From Hungatella_A sp034142505 (GTDB taxonomy: Bacteria > Bacillota > Clostridia > Lachnospirales > Lachnospiraceae): 64,000 bases of DNA. Below, piece after piece: positions 1 to 8,334 of the stretch (the stretch's first letter is position 1; every line of letters begins with the position of its first letter). The DNA lies in NCBI GenBank assembly GCA_034142505.1, contig JAWZDV010000043.1:1-64000 (forward strand), given 5' to 3'. The notes below the pieces were generated by a model, which was given only the letters and a program-made list of their open reading frames with translations, was not told the DNA's origin and searched no databases. The translations under genes were made by a program, and so were the position numbers.

Positions 1-226
1 TCCGCAGTTTTCTCCACTTTGCCAAAGCAATATTCGACTTGACAATCCACCACAAAAGCAGCCCCAAGAGGGCCAGGAGCGCAGCTCCGTCCACTCCGGA
101 GCGGATAAAGCCAACTGCCAGGCCGATTACACCCAGGATATAATACCCCTTATCAAGCGGCTCCATGGCATTTTCGAATGGAGCTTCTGTTTTCATTAAA
201 ATTCCTTTTACGTCATAGTGATTCAT
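1..226 (-). CDS. Small membrane protein, partial at window edge
   Basis: Not recognised. The visible 75 residues start at ATG 226 (MNHYDVKGIL), with a purine-rich GAAGGAGAT upstream, and run off the left edge with no stop. Residues about 28-62 are hydrophobic, with one to two possible membrane segments (YYILGVIGLAVGF and ALLALLGLLLWWIV). An acidic/polar N-terminus precedes them, so this is probably a small integral membrane protein. It points the same way as the two small genes that follow, which suggests one accessory-island transcription unit. Function unknown; only the reading frame and the hydrophobic pattern are seen directly. Confidence 0.5.
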   Translation of the reverse strand, partial: MNHYDVKGILMKTEAPFENAMEPLDKGYYILGVIGLAVGFIRSGVDGAALLALLGLLLWWIVKSNIALAKWRKLR

Positions 227-255
227 TACCCATAATCTCCTTCCTCTGTTTACTT

Positions 256-471
256 TTACATTGACTCATCAAGCGGCTCTACCAAGCTGACCAGGCGCCC
301 TCCTGGTATCCCATCCTGATCGGAAAGCCAGTGAATATCTGTTTCCTTCAAATGAAGTGCTTTCCGAGCAGCGTCATTCTGGGATTTTGCGCTGACAACT
401 GCTTTTCCAAAGCGCAGCAACGTAATCCTGTAATGTTTCTCCTCCTGCTTCTTTTCTTTGTGTGATTCCAT
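256..471 (-). CDS. Small hypothetical protein
   Basis: Unrecognised 71-residue protein (MESHKEKKQEEKHYRIT...). The frame stays open upstream to 627, but that part crosses a clear terminator hairpin at 544-570. The ATG at 471 has an AAGGAGG ribosome-binding site nine bases upstream, so I place the start there. It is charged, lacks a signal peptide or membrane segment, and has one compact alpha/beta-looking stretch (YRITLLRFGKAVVSAKSQNDAARKA reads as strand-strand-helix). It vaguely resembles small DpnD/PcfM-like proteins of mobile elements, which I could not confirm. Confidence 0.5.
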   Translation of the reverse strand: MESHKEKKQEEKHYRITLLRFGKAVVSAKSQNDAARKALHLKETDIHWLSDQDGIPGGRLVSLVEPLDESM

Positions 472-543
472 GTTCCTCATCCTCCTTCTGATTCCAGCAT
501 AATTGTTTCGGATGACAACAGATGTCTCTTGCCTGTTTTTGGA

Positions 544-570
544 CAAAAAAAAATCAGCCATAATGGCTGA
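544..570 (-). terminator. Rho-independent terminator after XRE gene
   Basis: The palindrome TCAGCCATAATGGCTGA at 554-570 is followed on the minus strand by a run of nine or ten T. It lies just downstream of the XRE regulator stop codon (639) and separates that gene from the 471 start. Confidence 0.75.
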
Positions 571-638
571 AATCTTTCTGGTGTCATTCACTATTATATT
601 ATTTTTCTGAAAAAGAGGACTTTTCACCTGTATTCACG

Positions 639-977
639 CTACAGCTTATGAATAATTGACGCAATGGCTTTCATAACCGTTATATATTTTGTAAAATATT
701 CCCGATCAACGGTTCTCTGCACTTCCTTCAAAAATTCATCGGCCTCAGTCCATTCACCGGCTGCATCACCGAATAATAACTCATCCGTAGAAATATTCAA
801 TCCCTTTGCAACCTTAATCAGCGTTTCCACGCTCATCTTCTTATCACCACGTTCAATGTTACCATAGTATGAAGTGGTGATATCACATCTCTCGGAGGCT
901 TCTTCCTGGGTTAGCTTCTGCATGAGCCGGGCCGTCCGAATTCTTGTCCCAATCTCTGCATAATCAACATTTTTCAT
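639..977 (-). CDS. XRE-family transcriptional regulator
   Basis: 112-residue DNA-binding protein. Residues about 8-66 form a Cro/C1-type helix-turn-helix (IGTRIRTARLMQKLTQEEAS, then YYGNIERGDKKMS with the usual recognition-helix spacing). A short helical C-terminal tail (about 75-112) probably serves dimerisation. There is no protease or ligand domain. It is divergent from the WYL-regulated operon across a 207-bp AT-rich region and may act on that shared region. Such small XRE proteins are common repressors in mobile islands. The family call is secure; the regulon is inference. Confidence 0.88.
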   Translation of the reverse strand: MKNVDYAEIGTRIRTARLMQKLTQEEASERCDITTSYYGNIERGDKKMSVETLIKVAKGLNISTDELLFGDAAGEWTEADEFLKEVQRTVDREYFTKYITVMKAIASIIHKL

Positions 978-1112
978 TATGAACCCCCTCTCTTGCTTTA
1001 ATTTTACAGATAATAGGTTTGTTTTGAATATTCTATTGGCATTATTTTTTATTGCCTTTTAGCATTATCAATTGTATAATATTAACAGTATAATTCTACC
1101 TATTTCCTCGAA

Positions 1113-1129
1113 ATGACATATGGTGTCAT
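1113..1129. promoter_or_regulatory. Candidate operator in the XRE/WYL divergent region
   Basis: Perfect 6-bp dyad ATGACA-N5-TGTCAT at 1113-1129. A TATAAT element follows at 1140-1145, about 40 bases before the WYL gene start, with no good -35 at the normal distance. The dyad sits where a -35 would lie, as expected for a regulator-controlled promoter. The rest of 978-1185 is AT-rich, with other TATAAT-like boxes near 1071 and 1088. Dyad seen; the binding protein is inferred. Confidence 0.45.
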
Positions 1130-1185
1130 CAATGATTGATATAATGAACTTACAATAAATACAAAAGGAAAGAGGTGATTAATTG

Positions 1186-2133
1186 GTGGGAATAAAAGAA
1201 CCTACCCGAAAACATGATCGAGTGCTGGAAATATACAGCCGCCTGTTATCCGGTGAAATCATCCGAAAACAGGAGTTGGCTGATGAGTACGGCGTAAATC
1301 CACGTTCAATCCAGCGGGATATCGATGCCATCCGGGAATTTTACGCAAACCGCACAGATCGCCACGGGGAATTGACTGAAGTTCAGTATGACCGTATTGC
1401 AAAAGGATTCCGCATTGTAAGCGCGAAAACAATTACTCTTACCAATGCTGAACTATTTACCATTGCAAAAATCATCCTGGAAAGCCGTTCTCTCAGCAAG
1501 GAAGAAATGGAGAAAATTATTACCGATCTGATAGGCGCATGTCTGCCATCGGAAGAACGGAAAAAAATGTATGAACTTCTGCAAAATGAAATATTCCATT
1601 ATGTGGAACCCCGGCATGGTAAAGCATTAATTAATTCAATTTGGGAACTCGGCTCCGCTGTATATCAGCACCGAATTATTCAGATGGAATATCAGAAGGT
1701 ATCTGGTGAAGTCAGTAAAGTCAATATTAAACCGGTAGGCATCATGGGATCAGAATATTACTTCTACTTGATTGCTTATATCGGAGATAAAGACAAGGAG
1801 TATCCGGGATATCCAACGGTTTACCGGATTGATCGGATTAAAAAATATCGGATTACGGACGAACGATTTCATGTTCCTTATAAGGATCGGTTTGAGGAAG
1901 GGGAGTTTCGGAAGAGAATACCATTTATGTTTACTGGGAAGCTGCATAAAGCCAGTTTTATTTATAAGGGGGCTGATATTAATGCGGTGTTGGACAGGCT
2001 GCCAACAGCTATAGCTGAAAGACAGCAAGACGGCAGCTATCTTGTTACTGTGGAAGTGTATGGTAATCTAGGTCTTGATTTATGGCTGAAAGGTCAAGGA
2101 ACAAATATTGCTTCTACTGAGAAGGGAGACTAA
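1186..2133 (+). CDS. WYL-domain transcriptional regulator
   Basis: About 315 residues. The N-terminal 60 residues form a DeoR/HTH_11-type winged helix (ELADEYGVNPRSIQRDIDAI). The middle and C-terminus (about 140-300) match the WYL fold, with the region around MEYQKVSGEVSKVNIKPVGI and the YRIDRIKKYRI strand typical of WYL proteins that sense nucleic acid or nucleotide ligands. GTG 1186 lies eight bases after GAGGTG; the TTG three bases earlier is an alternative. It is the first gene of a three-gene AT-rich operon. WYL regulators of this layout control BREX (BrxR) and CBASS (CapW) loci, so a stress- or phage-responsive role is plausible here, by inference. Confidence 0.85.
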   Translation: MGIKEPTRKHDRVLEIYSRLLSGEIIRKQELADEYGVNPRSIQRDIDAIREFYANRTDRHGELTEVQYDRIAKGFRIVSAKTITLTNAELFTIAKIILESRSLSKEEMEKIITDLIGACLPSEERKKMYELLQNEIFHYVEPRHGKALINSIWELGSAVYQHRIIQMEYQKVSGEVSKVNIKPVGIMGSEYYFYLIAYIGDKDKEYPGYPTVYRIDRIKKYRITDERFHVPYKDRFEEGEFRKRIPFMFTGKLHKASFIYKGADINAVLDRLPTAIAERQQDGSYLVTVEVYGNLGLDLWLKGQGTNIASTEKGD

Positions 2134-2139
2134 TAACCC

Positions 2140-3369
2140 GTGGGGAGATATGCAAAATTAAAAAAAGAAACAACTCAAAATATTATGTCTTATACAGATT
2201 CCACGATAACTGAACTGGACAAAATTGCTAAAGAGTCCAGGCGTGTAGCCAATGTTATACATAATGCAAATGATGTCTTAGATAACATTGAAAATCAATT
2301 TGAATCGGCAACAAAGCTGAATCGTAAAGATGTAAGCTTTTTATTTACTGCAGTTGCTCTTCAGGTTGCGCGGCAATATTTAATAGGTTTAATTACCCAG
2401 CGTGTCGGAGATAAGGAGGCCGCAGATCGAACTCCTGGACATCGCAAAGAACACTCGAACAGAAACCATGAATACTATAATCCATCTATTGAAGAAATTT
2501 TGACAAATCCAGTTCCATTTGATGCCAGTATGGGGAGCAGGGAACGTGGATTGGGAGTAGGGGGAGGCTTTACCCATCGTGCTAAAACCTTGGGGCATGA
2601 CCCTATATTAGGTTGGATATTTGGTACCGCCAATATCGCAACCAGCACTTGTACCATAAATAACCTTGACATAATTAAGAATATATCACAAGGTAAAGCG
2701 TGTCTTCCATCAGACCTATTAGCAACCTATCATATTGTTTCCGGCTCTGATAAATTAGGGCGTTTAAAAGATGCATTTGGCGATAAAGCTTCACTGGCCA
2801 AAACTCTTTCTAGCACTTACTATACAAAGCTTTTTGAGGAAGATATAGAGGGAAAACAAAAAATTGGCTTATCCGTTGCGAAAGAAGCAATCCATTTAGC
2901 TTCTGATGTTTATACAACTGCCAGTTTACCCATACCTATTGTTTCTACACTATCCGTATCCTTAGCCAGAACATTGGCTAATTATGGCCTTGATACCGGA
3001 CTTATGTTAAAAGTCGCTAATCAAGCCATTTATGCCCAAGCTATTAATATCCTTATTTCAATGATACATGGCTTATTCTATGATGAAAGCTGTGATGGAA
3101 CGTTAGGGCAGTATCAAGTGCGTACGCATAAAATATTGATGTATTCAAATGCGATTGCCTCACTGAGTAATATTATTGCCGTGTCAATCGCATCTACTGC
3201 CGGAATTGTTGCACATAATCCGCAAATCGTAAAAGAATCCTTGAACTATCTTGATATAGGCGGGATTATAGTTACAATACATCAGATTGTAACTAGCAGA
3301 GAAATGATTTATAACATTAAAAAAGAATTTTTAGCAAATCAATGGTATCAAATTATTATGGAGGGGTGA
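2140..3369 (+). CDS. Unrecognised protein of WYL-regulated operon (409 aa)
   Basis: I do not recognise the family. The GTG start lies six bases after the WYL stop, with GGGAG upstream. Residues 1-60 look helical or coiled-coil, rich in I/L and E/K/D. The centre (about 75-165) has a conspicuous polar block (RTPGHRKEHSNRNHEYYNP) and a glycine/histidine-rich stretch ending in GHDPILGWIFG, which could be a catalytic or metal site. The second half has several moderately hydrophobic helices (about 260-300, 305-325, 345-390) but no clear signal peptide, suggesting membrane association or a pore-like assembly. It is visibly AT-rich compared with the genes right of 9 kb. Immediate neighbours suggest it works with the next protein. 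Confidence 0.7.
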   Translation: MGRYAKLKKETTQNIMSYTDSTITELDKIAKESRRVANVIHNANDVLDNIENQFESATKLNRKDVSFLFTAVALQVARQYLIGLITQRVGDKEAADRTPGHRKEHSNRNHEYYNPSIEEILTNPVPFDASMGSRERGLGVGGGFTHRAKTLGHDPILGWIFGTANIATSTCTINNLDIIKNISQGKACLPSDLLATYHIVSGSDKLGRLKDAFGDKASLAKTLSSTYYTKLFEEDIEGKQKIGLSVAKEAIHLASDVYTTASLPIPIVSTLSVSLARTLANYGLDTGLMLKVANQAIYAQAINILISMIHGLFYDESCDGTLGQYQVRTHKILMYSNAIASLSNIIAVSIASTAGIVAHNPQIVKESLNYLDIGGIIVTIHQIVTSREMIYNIKKEFLANQWYQIIMEG

Positions 3370-3372
3370 CAT

Positions 3373-4767
3373 ATGAAAACGCCATTTAAAAGTGGAAAAG
3401 AACAGTCATTTAAAGAAGGAATGGAGGCTGGAGCACGGCCTTGTGAAGAAAAATTCAATAAACAAGCAAATGACATCGAAAGTATCGGTAAGCAATTTAA
3501 GACTTCTATCGAAGAAGCCGTTCTTCCTACTATGAATCAGATTCTTGATTTTATGGATACGAAAGAGAAGGAAGAACTACTAGGACTCCTTTCACTAAAT
3601 AATATTAATTCTTTAGAAGATGATTACAAAATTACTCTAATTAATATTTTGTATCAACTTTTTCGTGATGAATTGGCTCCCTCTCTTCATCAAAAATCAT
3701 ATATTAAGACAATACAATGTTACTTAAACATTCCTCTTCTTAATGTTCAAGATTTTTATGATACATCTAAAATTGAGAATATTGATAGTATTCATGTGCA
3801 AAAATCTATTTTAAAAGCAACTATGGAACTACTATTTCTTAAGGATCTAAATTTTAATTTTCTGGAAATTCACAAAGATTTATTTATTCATTTTAATGTA
3901 AAAGAAGCGGAATATCATATTATACAAAACCGCATAAACTATTTATACAAAATCGGGCCTGAAGTCATTGTAGCACAGTATGGGTATTCTGATGAATCCC
4001 CGTCCTCTGATTTAAAAACTGATGAAAAAACTGATACAACTATGCCTGATGAAAGCACTTCTTTAGACTATAATGAGTTAATACAACAATGCTTGACAAA
4101 TTCTATTGAAAGCATTCGCACATTAGACGCAAAAGCATATGTTGGAGAATCATTATCAAAGGCTCCGAAGTGTATGTATCAGATGTATACAAATGCCAAT
4201 GTTCCAATAAATAAAGATGATATTATTGGATTTATTTCCGATGATTCTGCATACACCTCTATTTTATTTACAGTCGATGGAATTGTTATTGAAAATCAAT
4301 CATCAAAATATGTTTTTTTTAAATATACCGATATTGATCATATTACCTCTGAACATCATCGAATTATTAAAAGCCAATCTATTATATTTTATGGCAATTT
4401 TTCTAATGGTATAGGTTCTCCACAGAAAATGCAGAATGGTATGTTTGGACTCTTTTATATACAAGACCACTTTTTAGATAAGTTTGTCCAACTTGCTAAA
4501 CAAATCAAAAATTGCAATGGTAACGATTTAGAAAAAGACTTGCAGTTAAAACTTCAATTACTCTCTATTGCTCCATTATATGCGATTGACCAATTATTAG
4601 TTGAAAAATGGGATGATGATGAAATCATATTAACTTGTAAGAACCTTGCAATTCTTAAGCACCTTTCTCCGCATATACTCAGTTCTCTCAACGCTGCTAA
4701 ATGCAGTCAAGACGGTGAGTGGGTTAGTGATTTACTTGATGGCACGCTACGATTATATGTTAAATAA
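3373..4767 (+). CDS. Unrecognised protein with possible PH-like domain (464 aa)
   Basis: Starts three bases after the previous stop, behind a strong GGAGGGG site, so it is co-translated. The first 55 residues are charged and helical, followed by a long alpha-helical segment to about 205 and an acidic/threonine-rich linker (about 210-235). Residues about 275-355 contain the pattern ILFTVDGIVIENQSSK then VFFKYTDI, which resembles bacterial PH-like (YdbS/bPH) folds where a GI(Y/V) strand precedes an aromatic FxxYxDI strand. The fold call rests on pattern alone. No nuclease, ATPase or protease motif is visible. Strongly AT-rich. Possible sensor or adaptor for the 409-residue partner; function unknown. 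Confidence 0.7.
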   Translation: MKTPFKSGKEQSFKEGMEAGARPCEEKFNKQANDIESIGKQFKTSIEEAVLPTMNQILDFMDTKEKEELLGLLSLNNINSLEDDYKITLINILYQLFRDELAPSLHQKSYIKTIQCYLNIPLLNVQDFYDTSKIENIDSIHVQKSILKATMELLFLKDLNFNFLEIHKDLFIHFNVKEAEYHIIQNRINYLYKIGPEVIVAQYGYSDESPSSDLKTDEKTDTTMPDESTSLDYNELIQQCLTNSIESIRTLDAKAYVGESLSKAPKCMYQMYTNANVPINKDDIIGFISDDSAYTSILFTVDGIVIENQSSKYVFFKYTDIDHITSEHHRIIKSQSIIFYGNFSNGIGSPQKMQNGMFGLFYIQDHFLDKFVQLAKQIKNCNGNDLEKDLQLKLQLLSIAPLYAIDQLLVEKWDDDEIILTCKNLAILKHLSPHILSSLNAAKCSQDGEWVSDLLDGTLRLYVK

Positions 4768-5029
4768 AAGCGTACTTCTTAAAAAATATCAATACATAAA
4801 CCCTTTGTGGAATCTGTTTGAACATAAGCAGGTTCCTTCACTCTAAAAACCTTAAAAGCAACTTTTGATTCACTTATATTTCTTATATTAAAATGTAACC
4901 TTTTGAACAGTCCCACAAGAGCAGGCTTTCACTATCAAGTTGAAAAAATGGAGCGAAACTTCCCAAATCACCCTCAAAACCTCCTATAAAACACTAATAT
5001 TTTACTATCTTTCTTAAACATTGCTTACA

Positions 5030-5067
5030 TGCAGATGTGACTAATACAGCACATCTGCATATTTTTA
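5030..5067 (+). terminator. Terminator ending the WYL operon region
   Basis: Perfect 11-bp stem ATGCAGATGTG/CACATCTGCAT with a 10-base loop, followed by ATTTTTATC. The 260 bases between the last stop (4767) and this hairpin are AT-rich, and I see no gene there on either strand. The hairpin most likely ends the three-gene transcript. Confidence 0.65.
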
Positions 5068-5130
5068 TCACGTTAACTTGACTATTTCGGTACCATAGCG
5101 TTATCCATCATTGAACAAGATTCGTAATGT

Positions 5131-5700
5131 CTAAAACCCATAGTAGTCATCACGTCTCTGACTTGCTCTATAATTACTAAATAAATACATATTCCGTTCA
5201 TTCATCCAACTACCAACTATTCCCCAAAGCCATTTCAATTCATAACTAATATTGAACCGGCTTCCATCCCTCCAGCTAATCGTATCGATTGCCAGATGAA
5301 TATGAATATTATTTGTATCCATGTGAATACCGTAGGCCGTTATATAATTTTCTCCATATGCTTTAGCAATATGGGCTGCCAGATTAAATGCTTCGTTTGG
5401 CATAACAGAATCCAGCTCCCGAAAACTGATAACTCTATGTTTCACTAAATTTCCCTGCCATTTTCCATATGCTCTGTTATTTGCCAACATCTGCCGCGCG
5501 ACCAGTTCCGGATCTAATGCTTGTGCCTCTGTTCCAAAAAAATGCGCACAGCCTCTAAAGTCTCCCAGCATATGTCCCGGTCTTATTTTATCATATGACG
5601 TCTTACAAATATCAAAAATGTAGTATAAAAGATTTATTACACTTTCGTCCGTATCGTAACTTATATCTTTTTCTTCATTTACAAGCTTAATTCTTGACAT
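5131..5700 (-). CDS. Relaxase/mobilisation nuclease domain protein (short)
   Basis: 189 residues. The hallmark HUH-type histidine cluster is at 126-135 (GIHMDTNNIHIHLAI), with His126, His133 and His135 able to hold the divalent metal used to nick DNA at oriT. Candidate catalytic tyrosines are at 26, 27 and 36. Family relaxases usually exceed 300 residues, so this is a minimal nuclease module without helicase or primase parts, or a shortened relic. The start lies inside the end of the MobC-like gene (22-bp overlap) behind GAGGTG, so the two are translationally coupled. No integrase or conjugation genes are nearby; mobilisation would need a helper. Confidence 0.8.
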   Translation of the reverse strand: MSRIKLVNEEKDISYDTDESVINLLYYIFDICKTSYDKIRPGHMLGDFRGCAHFFGTEAQALDPELVARQMLANNRAYGKWQGNLVKHRVISFRELDSVMPNEAFNLAAHIAKAYGENYITAYGIHMDTNNIHIHLAIDTISWRDGSRFNISYELKWLWGIVGSWMNERNMYLFSNYRASQRRDDYYGF

Positions 5701-5948
5701 GCTGCCAACACCTCTTTTCGTATAATATCACAGTCTAGTTTTGTGTGCTTGTTTTCTACCTCGCATATAGCCTCGTTTATTTTGACAAGTCTTTGGTAAA
5801 ACTTTTTTCCCTTATCAATGACCTGAACCGAATTTCCTGATATTACATTATATCGGATATACTCACTTCGGCTTAAATTGGCTTTGTTAGCTTTCTGGTC
5901 TACTTCTGCTAACTCCTCTTCCGTAAATCTAATACTTATTGGTTTCAT
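5679..5948 (-). CDS. MobC-like ribbon-helix-helix relaxosome protein
   Basis: 89 residues beginning MKPISIRFTEEELAEVDQKA, a ribbon-helix-helix start (beta strand then two helices), then a helical tail like MobC/relaxosome accessory proteins that bind oriT and load the relaxase. Start ATG 5948 follows AAGGAGG by ten bases. Its 3' end overlaps the relaxase start, the usual mobC-mob order. The upstream 230 bp contain a perfect 13-bp palindrome that could be its binding site. Family assignment is from the fold pattern and context. Confidence 0.75.
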   Translation of the reverse strand: MKPISIRFTEEELAEVDQKANKANLSRSEYIRYNVISGNSVQVIDKGKKFYQRLVKINEAICEVENKHTKLDCDIIRKEVLAACQELSL

Positions 5949-5989
5949 TTATAACAATCCTCCTTGCGGTATTTTAGCAAGTAGGTGGC

Positions 5990-6002
5990 TGCGTATTACG
6001 CA
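5990..6002. other. Candidate oriT / relaxosome palindrome
   Basis: Perfect palindrome TGCGTATTACGCA, 42 bases upstream of the mobC-like start, embedded in GTAGGTGGC...ATCCAATCTAC. oriT sites of mobilisable elements commonly lie just upstream of mobC and carry such a dyad. Position and symmetry are seen; function is inferred. The remainder of 5949-6180 is AT-rich with no gene. Confidence 0.4.
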
Positions 6003-6096
6003 ATCCAATCTACTTTAATTTAATGTTAGATAACGCTGTAAAATATTATTTAATATGTTTTATCTTCACTTTCGTTGTTCATGGCTAACTAGAAAT

Positions 6097-6137
6097 CAAA
6101 AAATAAACCCGGCAGGACTTCTACATCCTGCCAGGCC
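6097..6137 (-). terminator. Terminator after AAA ATPase gene
   Basis: Stem CCTGGCAGGA/TCCTGCCGGG (minus strand) with an 8-base loop and then TTTATTTTTTG, 45 bases after the stop codon at 6181. Confidence 0.75.
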
Positions 6138-6180
6138 AAGTATTACAGTAACATGAGTAAATCTATCAACGATTGTGTAT

Positions 6181-7551
6181 CTATACACCCAAGTTAAAGA
6201 CAATCCTATCTGCTAAATAGAGAGGAACCGTCCAAATTTTCCCATCCTCCGTCTTTCCTCCGTAGGTATCCCCTTTCAAATAATAAACATAGTCGATCTT
6301 GCCATCCTTTAATAAGCGTGTCACGGTATTACCGGAGTTACTGCCTGCCTTTACCTCTATTCCATAGTTTTTATAATCCAGAAGACTTCTGACATAAAAA
6401 TCCAGCTCACCTTTTGTCTTCCCATAAGTTGCAAACCATGGCGCATTCCCTGCTATATCACCTGAAATTTGCCTAAGCAGCGTCAGATAAACAAAATTCT
6501 CAGCTACAATACCTCTGATTATCGCTTCATCCGCTCCCGCCCTGGCGATGAAGTAATGCGCGATCCCTACATCAAGAAAATAAAATCTGTCATTCTCTTT
6601 TATATTTAAATAATCACAGTCAATGCTTTTACTTGCATACCCGATAATATGTGAAGACCGTAGCCAGCTGATTGCGTGGTTAATCATCTTTTTCGTGAAT
6701 CTGCCGCTTTCCTGCTTATAGACAATTTTACTCAAATCCTCCACCAAATCACCGGCGCCTTGCTTCTCCCGGATCAATGTAACCGCTATTCCATGGAACA
6801 GTTTTTCAAAGGTATCTGTTTCCATCACATCATCAAAATATCGCTTTGATTCATTGGTAAAAATACTCATTAACCGGCCCAGTTCTGCATCACAGCGCTC
6901 CAGGCTTTTGTGTTCCAAATACAGATTTACCACAGATGGGTAGCCGCCGATTCTCTGATAAAGTTCAAAGCATTCTTTTAATTCTTCGTATTGTTCCGGA
7001 TCAGCCCCACCGAACAAATCTATAGATTCATACAACTCCCGTTTGCCAAATACTTCCGCAAATTCCGGAAATGTCAATGTTTCCAGTGTCAGATCCTCAA
7101 AATCGCCCGCAGGTAGGAAAAATTCCTTTGACAACAGTCTGCCCAAATAACTGCCCGTAATAATCGCATAGCAGTCAAACTCTCTGGCAAGCGTTCGTAC
7201 CAGATTGAAAACTCTTGAGGATTCCTGTATCTCATCTATGATGATAACAGTATCCTTTGTATCTCTAAATTCTCTGTCAAAAAGTTCAAATGCTGTATGA
7301 ATCGGTTTTTCTTCCCGTGGCGTCCCTGGTTCCCATTCATCCACTTTATCCAAGCACTTTAAAAACTGCTCTCCTGATGGTTCCGCCATGCTGATATAAA
7401 TCACATGTCGAAAGTTCTCATATGCAAATTTTTTCAATATATAAGTTTTTCCTACCTGTCTGGCACCGGAGACCTGAAGTACCTGGCCGGAATCATCTTT
7501 TTTCCACTGCAGCAATTTATCATATATATCACGTTTCAATTCTACCGCCAT
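6181..7551 (-). CDS. AAA_14/DUF4143-family ATPase
   Basis: 456 residues. Walker A GARQVGKT (29-36), Walker B VIIIDEIQE (102-110), a sensor-like ITGSYLG, and a C-terminal DUF4143 domain (about 230-420) with the characteristic FYFLDVGIAHY and GELDFYVRS pattern. These cytoplasmic ATPases are abundant and often duplicated in anaerobe genomes, and their biochemical role is unsettled. The C-terminal region resembles a PD-(D/E)xK-like fold (GELDFYV...IEVKAG). The gene is monocistronic with its own terminator and a GGAGG site ten bases before ATG. No motif is missing. Call secure, function unknown. Confidence 0.9.
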   Translation of the reverse strand: MAVELKRDIYDKLLQWKKDDSGQVLQVSGARQVGKTYILKKFAYENFRHVIYISMAEPSGEQFLKCLDKVDEWEPGTPREEKPIHTAFELFDREFRDTKDTVIIIDEIQESSRVFNLVRTLAREFDCYAIITGSYLGRLLSKEFFLPAGDFEDLTLETLTFPEFAEVFGKRELYESIDLFGGADPEQYEELKECFELYQRIGGYPSVVNLYLEHKSLERCDAELGRLMSIFTNESKRYFDDVMETDTFEKLFHGIAVTLIREKQGAGDLVEDLSKIVYKQESGRFTKKMINHAISWLRSSHIIGYASKSIDCDYLNIKENDRFYFLDVGIAHYFIARAGADEAIIRGIVAENFVYLTLLRQISGDIAGNAPWFATYGKTKGELDFYVRSLLDYKNYGIEVKAGSNSGNTVTRLLKDGKIDYVYYLKGDTYGGKTEDGKIWTVPLYLADRIVFNLGV

Positions 7552-7669
7552 CTCAATATGACCTCCATGACTTTACACTTTCCTCTATTATAACAGTTAC
7601 GACACAAACAAAACAAGCACATCCTTTCTTTTTGTTCCTCTTGCTTAGACAAGATTCGCACTCTCACTC

Positions 7670-7703
7670 AAATAACAAAAGGCAGGAGGATCATACCCCC
7701 TGC
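7670..7703 (-). terminator. Possible terminator after small gene
   Basis: Minus-strand stem GCAGGGGG/CCTCCTGC (one mismatch) followed by CTTTTGTTATTTG, just after the 7709 stop. Confidence 0.5.
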
Positions 7704-7708
7704 GCAAA

Positions 7709-7984
7709 TTATAAACCTTGTTCTAATAACCATAAACTATTATAAACACTTGAAAAATGATATCTGCCTTTCCATTTCGATAAAACGGCCCACACCACCT
7801 CACCACTCTCATCATCATGGATTTCAGCAATATAGGTGCTGCCATACTTAAACATACGTTGCGGATATTCACTTCCTGTAAAGTCCGTTTTGGATAGCTT
7901 TATCTCGGAAAGAATGTCGCAATTATGTTCTTTAATAAATTTCAGTTCTTCCTCTGAATAATTTACGTCTAATTTAAATTTCAT
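7709..7984 (-). CDS. Small hypothetical protein downstream of TA pair
   Basis: 91 residues, unrecognised. The sequence is acidic with an aromatic-rich C-terminal half (MFKYGSTYIAEIHDDESGE then VVWAVLSKWKGRYHFSSVY), suggesting a small beta-rich domain. There is no signal or membrane segment. The gene follows the toxin gene by 35 bases in the same direction and could be a third cassette member or an independent cargo gene. The ribosome-binding site is weak. I cannot assign a role. Confidence 0.55.
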   Translation of the reverse strand: MKFKLDVNYSEEELKFIKEHNCDILSEIKLSKTDFTGSEYPQRMFKYGSTYIAEIHDDESGEVVWAVLSKWKGRYHFSSVYNSLWLLEQGL

Positions 7985-8019
7985 AATTGCTCATGTAAAG
8001 TTATCCCCCTTTACCAGGA

Positions 8020-8334
8020 CTAATACATCTTATTTTCATAATCCTGCAACTCATGAAAAATATTATCCACAAATACCATATGGTCCACGATGCGATATAG
8101 CATAAAGTATCTATGATTTAAGAAGTTAATACGGTGGTATTCCAGCTGACGCAGCCTTGGGTTATCGCACAGTTTCAAACTTCCTGCCACATGCTCTAGG
8201 CATTCGATTGTAGCATCGTAATCATTCAATATATTTTCTGCAGCCTGCATACTTTTTTTCTCAACAATAAGGTATTTAATAAAACGCTCTAAGTCATCTT
8301 CCGCATCTTTTGTAACTACTACTTTATAATCCAT
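8020..8334 (-). CDS. RelE/ParE-family toxin
   Basis: 104 residues with the RelE/ParE pattern: an N-terminal strand and helix pair (YKVVVTKDAEDDLERFIKYL), a central LRQLEYHRINFLNHRYFMLYRI strand set, and a final strand MVFVDNIFHELQDYENKMY. Family members either cleave mRNA on the ribosome (RelE) or poison gyrase (ParE); sequence alone does not decide. Its ATG overlaps the antitoxin end by 11 bp, the normal antitoxin-first coupled arrangement. Confidence 0.85.
   Translation of the reverse strand: MDYKVVVTKDAEDDLERFIKYLIVEKKSMQAAENILNDYDATIECLEHVAGSLKLCDNPRLRQLEYHRINFLNHRYFMLYRIVDHMVFVDNIFHELQDYENKMY

Noticed and set aside
481..627. N-terminal extension of the small protein at 256-471
   Set aside because: It would translate through a terminator hairpin (544-570), and a strong ribosome-binding site supports ATG 471.
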